From JAGOVB01 sp964577365 (GTDB lineage Bacteria > Patescibacteriota > Minisyncoccia > Phycocordibacterales > PALSA-1337): a DNA stretch of 64,000 nt. Under the pieces are notes generated by a model. That model searched no databases. It saw only the letters and a list, made by a program, of their open reading frames with translations, and was not told the origin of the DNA. Of the stretch, positions 53,301 through 60,144 are shown piece by piece. The translations under genes were made by a program, and so were the position numbers. Position 1 is the first letter of the stretch. The number at the start of each line of letters is the position of its first letter. The DNA is taken from contig CAZNYP010000001.1 of NCBI GenBank assembly GCA_964577365.1, positions 1 to 64,000 of the forward strand, given 5' to 3'.

Positions 53301-54014
53301 CTCGAGTTCTGCAACGAGTTTTACAAGGTCTACATTTTTGAGGATGTTAAAAATAGCTTCGGCACCGATGCCTGCCTCAAAAAGCACACCGTATTTCATC
53401 GAGAATTTGTGGTAGAGGACTTCGTCCAAGACCTGACCCTCCCGGAGACTATCGATCTCATTTCGAGCAGTGTTCAAAAGCTCTTTGAGCATTTCTTTTG
53501 TCTTGTCGTCCTGAGCGTTTTTTACTTTATTTTTAAATTCCCCATCGAGTTCTCGTAGGAATTTTTCTTTCTCAGTCTCATGCACCTTGGTGACGATATA
53601 CCCTGCAAAGTAGATCACTTTTTCGAGATCTGCAGCAGACATACCCATGACCAAACCGATGCGAGATGGCATACTCTTTAGAAACCAGATGTGTGACACC
53701 GGACTCGCGAGTTCGATGTGTCCCATGCGCTCACGTCGTACGATCGATCGAGTGATCTCTACTCCACATTTTTCACAGACGATTCCCTTGTAACGGATAC
53801 CACGATATTTTCCACAGTAACATTCAAAATCTCGGTCTGGACCAAAGATTTTCTCGTCAAACAAACCACTCTTTTCAGAACGTTGTGTTCGGTAGTTGAT
53901 GGTTTCTGCTTTTGTGATCTCACCAAATGACCATTCGAGGATTCGATCAGGAGAAGCCAGTTTGAGTGTGACCTCGTCAAAATTATTTGAATCTACTTGA
54001 TTATATTTATTCAT
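50388..54014 (-). CDS. rpoC: RNA polymerase beta' subunit
   Basis: A 1208-residue beta' subunit. N-terminal zinc ribbon (CYCGKYRGIRYKGIVCEKCG), the clamp, the catalytic NADFDGDQMAVH loop with three Mg-binding Asp, the bridge and trigger helices (TAKAGYLTRKL, GEPGTQLTMRTFHSGG), and the second zinc site (CESAGICAACYG). Length is close to that of other compact bacterial forms. It starts 9 nt after rpoB and ends 2 nt before dnaG. Confidence 0.97.
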   Translation of the reverse strand: MNKYNQVDSNNFDEVTLKLASPDRILEWSFGEITKAETINYRTQRSEKSGLFDEKIFGPDRDFECYCGKYRGIRYKGIVCEKCGVEITRSIVRRERMGHIELASPVSHIWFLKSMPSRIGLVMGMSAADLEKVIYFAGYIVTKVHETEKEKFLRELDGEFKNKVKNAQDDKTKEMLKELLNTARNEIDSLREGQVLDEVLYHKFSMKYGVLFEAGIGAEAIFNILKNVDLVKLVAELETNYEKAGSLEKDKINKRLAVLKSMIKSKIRPEWMFLTRIPVIPPALRPMVALDGGRFATADINDLYRRVINRNNRLLKLIEISAPDVILRNEKRILQEAIDALIDNSIRHGNAAPGANSPASKRALKSLADNLKGKKGLFRQNLLGKRVDYSGRSVIVVGPELALDQCGLPKHMALELFRPFIISGLLKKELAYNIRGAGRLIDDGSPEVWAILEEVIKGKYVLLNRAPTLHRLGIQAFRPVLVEGNAIQVHPLVCTAFNADFDGDQMAVHVPLGEEAQLEAKEIMASDKNILKPGNGDATVVSKLLDIVLGCYWITKTVEGELGEGKFFESPEAAIVARNFRAISLRSKIKVLAPATPKYKEFDGKIFETTVGRILFNEVLPADYPFINKEIDRKKMSATIDDMINVYGVDNIPKILDKVKAFGFKYTTYSGTTWSISDVQVPAGKAEVITKAKGQSDKVMEQFNDGLLTEEERLRKNVEIWHKAKSDVEKLIPGALDKKGSVFDMVTSGARGSIGNITQMAGMKGLITNTAGETIELPVISSMKEGLTPIEYFITTHGARKGLTDTALNTAKAGYLTRKLFVVAQDVVVSEADCGTKKSITIKKGNIQGIEVPISKNIRGRVLAEDVSTFKKGHLLSKLDALKIEESGITEVAVRSPLSCESAGICAACYGVDLGRNKLVELGEAVGTVAAQAIGEPGTQLTMRTFHSGGTASVGGDITAGLPRVEEVFEKRAPKNPAVVNIADGVVTGVKDLGKEKIITVLPDVPESKKTKKGASEIEYKFHFRRMPLVKVGDHVKQGELITDGSADIDDVFKYAGVEKAKEYVIQEVGKIYELQGETVSRKHIEIIVRQMFSRYEVTEGGSSTFTEGEIIDETAVRGLAKDTKAEALVMGITEVSLSRKSWLSAASFQHTNRILINNALKGSSDTLTGLMENVIIGRHIPAGTGFKGSPKQRMIEAIQPKEEINEE

Positions 54015-54023
54015 ATATTTCTA

Positions 54024-57000
54024 TTATTCTTCTGATTCACCCTCTTTGCTGGTAAGTTCGACATCTAGCGCGAGACCTCGAAGTGACTTCAAGAGCACGT
54101 TAAATGATGCAGGGATGTTTGGCTGCTTCAATCGTTCACCCTTTACGATCGCGTCAAATGCCTGTGATCGGCCGACGATGTCGTCAGACTTGATCGTGAG
54201 GATTTCACGGAGTGTATGTGCTGCGCCGTGACCCAAAAGTGCCCAGACTTCCATTTCTCCAAATCGCTGACCTCCTCCCTGTGCCTTTCCTCCGAGTGGC
54301 TGCTGAGTGATGAGTGAGTATGGACCGATAGATCGCATGTGGATCTTGTCCTCCACCATGTGGTGCAGTTTCAAGATGTACATATAACCGACTGATACAC
54401 GCTGGTTGAATGCTTCTCCAGTTCGTCCATCGCGGAGTTCCATCTTTCCATCTTCTGCAAATCCTGCTTTCTTGAGCTCTGCACGGATTTCATCTTCGGT
54501 CGCTCCAGTAAATGGAGGAACGATAGCCTGATAGTTGAGTGTGTTTGCTGCAAGTCCGAGGTGTAGCTCGAGGATCTGACCAAGGTTCATACGTGAAGGC
54601 ACACCGAGTGGGGTGAGGATCATGTCTACTGGTCGACCATCTGCCATGTATGGCATGTCTTGTTCTGGGAGAATCTTTGAGATAACTCCCTTGTTTCCGT
54701 GACGACCTGCGAGCTTGTCTCCCACAGATACATTTCGAAGCTGTGCGATCTCGACATAAATCTTTTTGATGATTCCTGACTCGAGCTTGTCACCCTTTTC
54801 TCGTGAGAATACCTTTACTGAGATGACACGTCCTCGCTTTCCGTTTTCCATTCGCTTTGAGGTGTCTTTTACATCTCGAGCTTTTTCACCGAATATTGAT
54901 CGGAGGAGGCGCTCTTCTGGAGTCAGCTGTGTCTCGCCTTTTGGAGAAATTTTACCGACGAGAATATCTCCAGGACGTACTTCTGCTCCTGGTCTTATGA
55001 TACCGTCTTCTGCGAGGTTCTTTAGTTTTGCCTCACCGACGTTTGGAATGTCACATGTGGTGACTTCGGGACCGAGCTTTGTATCACGCACGTTTACCAC
55101 GAACTCTTCGATATGGATAGAGGTAAATTTACTGTCTTTTACAAGGCGTTCTGAGATGATGATCGCGTCTTCGTAGTTTGATCCAGACCATGACATAAAG
55201 GCGATGAGCATGTTTTGTCCGAGCGCCATTTCTCCATTGTCTGATGTAGAAGTGTCGACGAGTACATCACCCTTTTTGACCTTTTGACCTACGGTTACGA
55301 TTGGTCGCTGGTGGAATGCAGTGAATCCGTTTGTTCGCTGGAAGTGAACGAGGTTGTATGTATATTTATCTTTCTTTCCTTTTAGTTCTACTTTTCGTGC
55401 ATCAGCAAAAACGATTTCTCCATCCTCAGGTGCAACGACGATACGTCCTGTATCGAGCACTGCCTTCTTTTCAATACCTGTAGCCACGAGTGGCGCTTCG
55501 GGAATGAGACACGGAGTCGCCTGCTTTTGCATGTTCGATCCCATGAGTGCTCGGTTCGCATCGTCGTGGTTTAGGAATGGGATAAGTGAGGTAGCGATAG
55601 AGAATGCCTGGTTTGTAGAAACGTCGATGTATTCTACCTCGTCTTTTGGACAGAGGGCTGGCTTTCCACCAAATCGTACTTCGACTACATCATTCGTAAT
55701 CTTTCCAGTCTTGTCATATGGAATAGCTGCATGCGCTACCTTTGCACCCTCTTCTTCGAGTGCATTGAGGTATACGATTTCACCAGAGATCTTTCCGTTT
55801 TTCACCTTTGCATATGGAGTCTCGATCATTCCAAAGTCATTGATGCGTGCATATATAGAGAGACGAAGGATGAGACCGATGTTTGGACCTTCTGGAGTGT
55901 GGATCGGACAGAGGCGGCCGTAGTGACTTGGGTGTACGTCGCGGACTTCGAAACTCGCTCGTTCACGAGTGAGACCTCCGGGACCGAGGGCTGAAAGTGT
56001 TCGAAGGTGCTCGATCTCAGCGAGCGCATTTTCCTGGAGCATGAACTGTGAGAGCTGGTTCTTAGTGAAAAACTCCTTGATACGAGCCTGAAGTGGTCGT
56101 GGGAACACAAAGTTTACCGGGAGCGATACATCTGGCTCTACGGTAGACATTTTGTCCTGAATATTTCGCTTCATCTGAGTCATACCGACACGGATCTTTT
56201 GTGCGAGGAGTTCTCCAACGAATCGTACACGTCGTGAACCGAGGTGGTCGATGTCGTCCTCGATCGCATCTGGAGTATTGTTGAGGTATACGATGTGTTC
56301 GATCGTAGTACCGAGGTCAGAAGCATTGATCGTACGTCGCTCGAGCTCTTTTTCCTCCATTGATTTACCAAAACGCTTGTTGAAACGGAATCGTCCTACA
56401 CGCTGGAGGTCGTATCGCTCTGCTTTGAAAATACCGCCGACGAACTCTCGTGCGTTGTCTGCTGTAGCGAGGTCTCCGTCTCGAAGTCTCTTGTGGATCT
56501 CGATAAATGCCTCATTTGTATTTTTTGCATGATCCTTTGTGAGTGTGAGCTCGATCGCTGTCTTTGTCTCTGGGTTGTTCTTAAAGAGAGCGAGAATATC
56601 CTCATTTGTCTCTGCACCGAGGATGCGGAGGAGTGAAGTCACTGGGAACTTTCGCTTTCGATCGATACGAGCATAGATCGCACCGTCTGTGTCGGTCTCA
56701 ATCTCGATCCATGCACCACGCGCTGGGATGATTTTTGCACCGAAAAAGTTTTTACCCTTTACTTCTTCTGAGGTAAAGAAGATACCAAATGATCGTGCGA
56801 GCTGTGGCACGATGACTCGTTCGATACCGTTGATGATAAATGTTCCGTGATCGGTCATCAAAGGAAAATCAGCGAGGAACATCTCCTGCTCCTTTTCACT
56901 TCCGTGCAGCTTGTTCTTTAGCATTACTTTTGCCTTGAGCTGACCCTCGTATGAGAGTTTGTTTGCCTTTGCATAGTGCTCGTCGAACTTTGGGCGTGAG

Positions 57001-57191
57001 AGTTCAAAATCGGTGAACGAAAGCTCGAACTTTTTTTCAGCATAGTCACGTATCGGAGAAAACTCTGCGAATACTTCTTTCAAATCGTGCTCGATGAGCT
57101 GTTTGAACGAATTTACCTGCGGAGCGACCAAGTCAGGCATCGTGGTCAATGCTTCCTTGTACCGTCCGAAATATTTTTTATCTGTTTTCAT
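54024..57191 (-). CDS. rpoB: RNA polymerase beta subunit
   Basis: A 1055-residue beta subunit. The rifampicin-pocket region LSQFMLQENALAEIEHLRTLSALGPGG, the DVHPSHYGRLCPIHTPEGPNIGL string and the C-terminal GGKAQGGGQRFGEMEVWALLGHGAA are intact. At the position equivalent to E. coli D516 the residue is Q within the FMLQENALAE variant, which could affect rifampicin binding. The ATG at 57191 starts MKTDKKYFGRY; it follows a leader of about 130 nt with its own TTGACA promoter. Confidence 0.97.
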   Translation of the reverse strand: MKTDKKYFGRYKEALTTMPDLVAPQVNSFKQLIEHDLKEVFAEFSPIRDYAEKKFELSFTDFELSRPKFDEHYAKANKLSYEGQLKAKVMLKNKLHGSEKEQEMFLADFPLMTDHGTFIINGIERVIVPQLARSFGIFFTSEEVKGKNFFGAKIIPARGAWIEIETDTDGAIYARIDRKRKFPVTSLLRILGAETNEDILALFKNNPETKTAIELTLTKDHAKNTNEAFIEIHKRLRDGDLATADNAREFVGGIFKAERYDLQRVGRFRFNKRFGKSMEEKELERRTINASDLGTTIEHIVYLNNTPDAIEDDIDHLGSRRVRFVGELLAQKIRVGMTQMKRNIQDKMSTVEPDVSLPVNFVFPRPLQARIKEFFTKNQLSQFMLQENALAEIEHLRTLSALGPGGLTRERASFEVRDVHPSHYGRLCPIHTPEGPNIGLILRLSIYARINDFGMIETPYAKVKNGKISGEIVYLNALEEEGAKVAHAAIPYDKTGKITNDVVEVRFGGKPALCPKDEVEYIDVSTNQAFSIATSLIPFLNHDDANRALMGSNMQKQATPCLIPEAPLVATGIEKKAVLDTGRIVVAPEDGEIVFADARKVELKGKKDKYTYNLVHFQRTNGFTAFHQRPIVTVGQKVKKGDVLVDTSTSDNGEMALGQNMLIAFMSWSGSNYEDAIIISERLVKDSKFTSIHIEEFVVNVRDTKLGPEVTTCDIPNVGEAKLKNLAEDGIIRPGAEVRPGDILVGKISPKGETQLTPEERLLRSIFGEKARDVKDTSKRMENGKRGRVISVKVFSREKGDKLESGIIKKIYVEIAQLRNVSVGDKLAGRHGNKGVISKILPEQDMPYMADGRPVDMILTPLGVPSRMNLGQILELHLGLAANTLNYQAIVPPFTGATEDEIRAELKKAGFAEDGKMELRDGRTGEAFNQRVSVGYMYILKLHHMVEDKIHMRSIGPYSLITQQPLGGKAQGGGQRFGEMEVWALLGHGAAHTLREILTIKSDDIVGRSQAFDAIVKGERLKQPNIPASFNVLLKSLRGLALDVELTSKEGESEE

Positions 57192-57198
57192 AAAAAGC

Positions 57199-57228
57199 AA
57201 AAAATCCCTGGAGTGCTATATCCAAAGG
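57199..57228 (-). promoter_or_regulatory. Possible attenuator in the rpoB leader
   Basis: On the minus strand TTTGGA-TATAGCAC-TCCAGG can form a weak stem followed by a run of six T, ending 7 nt before the rpoB ATG. Marginal stability, so tentative. Confidence 0.3.
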
Positions 57229-57329
57229 AATAACTATTAATTTCTAGTCTTTATAATCAAAGAGGACCAATTTTACGCCTTGTAATCCTTCTTCTGTGCG
57301 GCCGTGACTCAATCGTTGAAGTTATGGTC

Positions 57330-57357
57330 AGCCTAGCATATAAAAAGTAGATGTCAA
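57330..57357 (-). promoter_or_regulatory. Promoter of the rpoB operon
   Basis: TTGACA, 16-nt spacer, TAGGCT with TGC in front (extended -10). The -35 overlaps the end of capA. The leader to the rpoB ATG is about 130 nt. Confidence 0.65.
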
Positions 57358-58229
57358 GGGGTGGATAACGCCGGCTGCGACTTTTCAGCATAAATGTCAA
57401 TAAATTTATAGCTTATCTCATCACCAATTTCTATCTTGACCATCAACCCTGTCTTTACCTCATCATTTGCATACTGATCAAAGATAAAGTTCCCCATTGA
57501 GTAGACAATGGGTTTGTCTTTATAGACTTCGGTCGTCTGGACCACATGCGGATGCGCGCCGATGACTGCATCTGCGCCCGCGTCGATAAATTTGCGTGCC
57601 CAGGTTTTTTGAAGTGTACTTGGCTCTTTTTCATACTCTACACCCCAATGCGGGAATACAATCGTATAGTCTGCGGTGGAAGAAGCGACTGTTGCTAAGA
57701 CTTTTTCAAAATTTCTATATGAAAATTCATTGAAACCAATAAACTCTACTTTTTTATCTTTCTTCTCAATTATAAAAGAGTGATTTTCTACATTTTCCCA
57801 ATCACCAAAATATCCTATCCCTGCATCCTGTAGATATTTGATCGTATCAGTATATCCCTTGTACCCAAAGTCTCGAGAATGGTTGTTTGCGAGACTGACT
57901 GCAGTGAACCGTTTGAGTTGCTCTACCACCTTTGGGTCAAAGGTAAATTTGAGATTGTCCCTCTTTGCGATGCTTTTGTTCGTCGTGATCGTCCCTTCTA
58001 GATTCCCTACCACAATGTCTGCATCGAGCGTTATTTTTTGAAATGGATATTCGTACCCGTGTTCATCCATGAGTGTGCGAACATACCGATCAAACATCAT
58101 GTCCCCGACGATGAGTATCGTGAGGGGTTCAGGAGTAGGTATAGGAGTCGGTGCGACGTACGAAGTGGAACCCGGCATAAAAAGCCCGATTGCAAGTAGT
58201 GCACCGATGATACTAGCGACCTTCAGCAT
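57354..58229 (-). CDS. CapA family protein (PGA synthesis-like metallophosphatase fold)
   Basis: A 291-residue exported protein. N-terminal anchor or signal (VASIIGALLAIGLFM), a Pro/Thr linker, then the CapA domain: LIVGDMMFDRYV, ADIVVGNLEGTI, LANNHSRDFGYKG, VFPHWGVEY, GADAVIGAHPHVVQ, YSMGNFIFDQ. These are the conserved Asp, His and Asn motifs of the calcineurin-like CapA group, linked to poly-gamma-glutamate or surface polymers; the real substrate here is unknown. It overlaps trmD by 17 nt and is followed by the rpoB promoter. Confidence 0.88.
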   Translation of the reverse strand: MLKVASIIGALLAIGLFMPGSTSYVAPTPIPTPEPLTILIVGDMMFDRYVRTLMDEHGYEYPFQKITLDADIVVGNLEGTITTNKSIAKRDNLKFTFDPKVVEQLKRFTAVSLANNHSRDFGYKGYTDTIKYLQDAGIGYFGDWENVENHSFIIEKKDKKVEFIGFNEFSYRNFEKVLATVASSTADYTIVFPHWGVEYEKEPSTLQKTWARKFIDAGADAVIGAHPHVVQTTEVYKDKPIVYSMGNFIFDQYANDEVKTGLMVKIEIGDEISYKFIDIYAEKSQPALSTP

Positions 58230-58842
58230 TGAGTTTTCTCCACTCCTCTATTTTAGCCTGATGGCCAGATAAAAGCACTGGGGGTACTCGATACTTTTTC
58301 TTCTTGTATTCGATCGTCTCTGGTCGTGTGTAGACATCTTTTGCAGCCGCACGAGACTCCTCGAGAGAAGCAATATCCCCGAGCACGCCTTTTACCTGAC
58401 GAGAAATAGAATCCATCATGATCATAGCTGGGAGCTCTCCACCAGTGAGGACATATGGCCCGACCGAGTACTCTTCTACTTTATAGACTTTTTTTACTCG
58501 AGCATCGATCCCTTCGTAACGTCCACAGACAAAGACTATATCTTTTTGCTTTGAGAGTTTTTGCGCATCTGCGGTGGTAAACTGTTTTCCTTTTGGAGTG
58601 AACCAGATGATCTTTTTCTTTGGTGCTTTTACCTTTGCAATGGCTTTGATGACAGGGAGCGCCTCGATCACCATCCCTGGACCTCCACCATACGGTTTGT
58701 CATCGACACGACCCTTGTCATGATCGCGCGGATTGTAAAATTTTACTTTTACTTTTTTGTCTTCGATCGCGCGCTTTAAAATAGACTCACCAAGGTATGA
58801 GTCAAAGGCTCCTGGAAAGAGAGATACGATATGGAAATTCAT
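58213..58842 (-). CDS. trmD: tRNA (guanine-N1)-methyltransferase
   Basis: A 209-residue SPOUT enzyme that methylates G37 of tRNAs reading CNN and some GGN codons, preventing +1 frameshifts. Knot motifs: YGGGPGMV, VFVCGRYEGIDARV and YSVGPYVLTGGELPAM. The ATG at 58842 begins MNFHIVSLFP, the normal start. A TATAAA box lies 6 nt upstream. Compared with the common rpsP-rimM-trmD-rplS order, rimM and rplS are missing, khpA is present and an unrelated gene is inserted between khpA and trmD. Confidence 0.95.
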   Translation of the reverse strand: MNFHIVSLFPGAFDSYLGESILKRAIEDKKVKVKFYNPRDHDKGRVDDKPYGGGPGMVIEALPVIKAIAKVKAPKKKIIWFTPKGKQFTTADAQKLSKQKDIVFVCGRYEGIDARVKKVYKVEEYSVGPYVLTGGELPAMIMMDSISRQVKGVLGDIASLEESRAAAKDVYTRPETIEYKKKKYRVPPVLLSGHQAKIEEWRKLNAEGR

Positions 58843-58848
58843 ACACAA

Positions 58849-58854
58849 TTTATA
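58849..58854 (-). promoter_or_regulatory. -10 box for trmD (leaderless)
   Basis: TATAAA ends 6 nt before the ATG at 58842, between the terminator of the inserted gene and trmD. Confidence 0.45.
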
Positions 58855-58861
58855 ACACACT

Positions 58862-58900
58862 TTGTCAATAAACACAAAGGACGCCACGCAGGCGCCCTTT
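58862..58900 (-). terminator. Terminator after the 58903 gene
   Basis: On the minus strand AAAGGGCGCC-TGCGT-GGCGTCCTTT (one mismatch) followed by a T-rich stretch. Confidence 0.7.
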
Positions 58901-58902
58901 CG

Positions 58903-59301
58903 TTAGAATTCAAACTCCAGTTGTCGGATATCACCCAGACGAGGAGTAGAGAGATTGACCGCGACCTGCCTTCTCGCAAAGTATCCGCAAAACTCACGAG
59001 TGAGATCCGGGACAACGATCCGAAAATCTAGCCCGTCGGCGACGGCAGTCGACAAGAGGCGCGCTCGTCGTCCTTCTTGTTTGAAAACAGAAGCTCCGAC
59101 AATGAGATTGGTATCAGTGTCGTCTGCGACAAATATCGCGCCTTGGTCTGGCAAGAGAAGACGGCGCAAATCCTTGTCAGAAAACCGGTTTGTTGAGCCC
59201 GGTGCATGAAGCGGAGCGAGTCCCCGCATCTTGTAAGCCAAGAGGGCTGGGTTTGCAGCTGGATGCGATCCAGCGTCGAAAACGTGGATCTTGAGGTGCA
59301 T
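58903..59301 (-). CDS. Small unknown protein inserted between khpA and trmD
   Basis: A 132-residue cytoplasmic protein, not securely recognised. It has an alternating beta/alpha pattern (GAIFVADDTDTNLIVGASVF, then RLLSTAVADGLDFRIVVPDL) that could be a trimmed acetyltransferase-like core, but no CoA motif is clear. It is rich in Arg and Leu with GC-rich codons, unlike the flanking genes. It has its own promoter and terminator on the same strand as the rpsP block, so it looks like an inserted unit. Confidence 0.6.
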   Translation of the reverse strand: MHLKIHVFDAGSHPAANPALLAYKMRGLAPLHAPGSTNRFSDKDLRRLLLPDQGAIFVADDTDTNLIVGASVFKQEGRRARLLSTAVADGLDFRIVVPDLTREFCGYFARRQVAVNLSTPRLGDIRQLEFEF

Positions 59302-59310
59302 ACTATTTCA

Positions 59311-59339
59311 AAAATACTCCTCCCCTCTCACAAAGTCAA
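59311..59339 (-). promoter_or_regulatory. Promoter of the 58903 gene
   Basis: TTGACT, 17 nt, TATTTT, then 9 nt to the ATG at 59301. Confidence 0.6.
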
Positions 59340-59347
59340 TGTGGATA

Positions 59348-59662
59348 TCAGATATCGAGATCTGCCATCGCTTCGTCGAGAGATTTTGTCGCTTTGTCGG
59401 TCGTCTTTAGACCACCTTCTGGTTCGTTTATCTTTAGATTCACTCGAGAATTGTTTTTCATTCCTACGACGCGGAGGAGGGTGCGGATGGCTTTTGCGGT
59501 ATTTCCCTGTCGGCCGATCACCTTGCCCATATCGTCTGCTGCTACTTCGAGTGTGAGGAGCACGCCCATCTCATCAACTGTTCGGTTTATTTTTACATTT
59601 TCTGCCTTGTCTACCAGTGCTTTTACAACAAAATCCAAAAATTGAATGTCTTTATCTGTCAT
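59348..59662 (-). CDS. khpA: KH-domain RNA-binding protein KhpA
   Basis: A 104-residue KH protein. The GxxG loop is GRQG in KVIGRQGNTAKAIRTLLRV. KhpA binds many RNAs, often with KhpB, and affects cell size and division in Gram-positives. It lies 43 nt after rpsP, its common neighbour. The tail after the KH fold (GGLKTTDKATKSLDEAMADLDI) is longer than in the usual 75-80-residue form. Confidence 0.9.
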   Translation of the reverse strand: MTDKDIQFLDFVVKALVDKAENVKINRTVDEMGVLLTLEVAADDMGKVIGRQGNTAKAIRTLLRVVGMKNNSRVNLKINEPEGGLKTTDKATKSLDEAMADLDI

Positions 59663-59705
59663 TGTTCTATATTAGTCGTTAATAACAGTATGAATACTGC
59701 TGGAG

Positions 59706-60089
59706 CTATTGTACCGCGTTCTCTGTTGCTGGAGTAGCTGGGTTATTCACAGGGGCTTCTGCTGCTGGAGCTGGAGTTGCCGCTGCTGCCTCTTCGCCTT
59801 CTTTCTTTACTGGAGTTTTCTTTGGGAGATTATTTACCTTTTTTCCTTCGATGACCTTGTTGTGTACAAAAAAGTTGTGGAGTGTGTCTGAGAGCTGTGC
59901 ACCCTGTGCCATAAGAGCCTTTATACGGTCCACCTTGAACTGTTTGAGGTCATTCTGGATACGTGTATCGTATGAGCCCAAAACCTCGAGAAACTTTCCA
60001 CTTTTAGGTCCATTTTTTGAATCAGTTAAAACAACACGAAACTTTGGTTCGTGCTTTCGTCCCACTCGCTGTAGTCGTATAGCTAACAT
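59706..60089 (-). CDS. rpsP: 30S ribosomal protein S16
   Basis: A 127-residue S16. The core 1-85 is normal: MLAIRLQRVGRKHEPKFRVVL opens, and the LEVLGSYDTR string is conserved. The tail from about 90 is a low-complexity Ala/Pro/Lys/Glu extension not needed for the fold. The ATG at 60089 is chosen because it gives the standard N-terminus; a much longer frame upstream would overlap rnr. It is divergent from rnr with 55 nt between. Confidence 0.94.
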   Translation of the reverse strand: MLAIRLQRVGRKHEPKFRVVLTDSKNGPKSGKFLEVLGSYDTRIQNDLKQFKVDRIKALMAQGAQLSDTLHNFFVHNKVIEGKKVNNLPKKTPVKKEGEEAAAATPAPAAEAPVNNPATPATENAVQ

Positions 60090-60132
60090 GGGCAATATCC
60101 TAACATTTACTAGTAAAAAAGGCAAATTGGTG

Positions 60133-60138
60133 TATAGT
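60133..60138 (+). promoter_or_regulatory. -10 box for rnr (leaderless)
   Basis: TATAGT ends 6 nt before the ATG at 60145. Confidence 0.5.
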
Positions 60139-60144
60139 ATTGGT

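Noticed and set aside
59851..60144. Upstream extension of RNase R by 98 residues
   Set aside because: The stretch is antisense to rpsP and unlike any RNase R domain; a -10 box stands 6 nt before the ATG at 60145.
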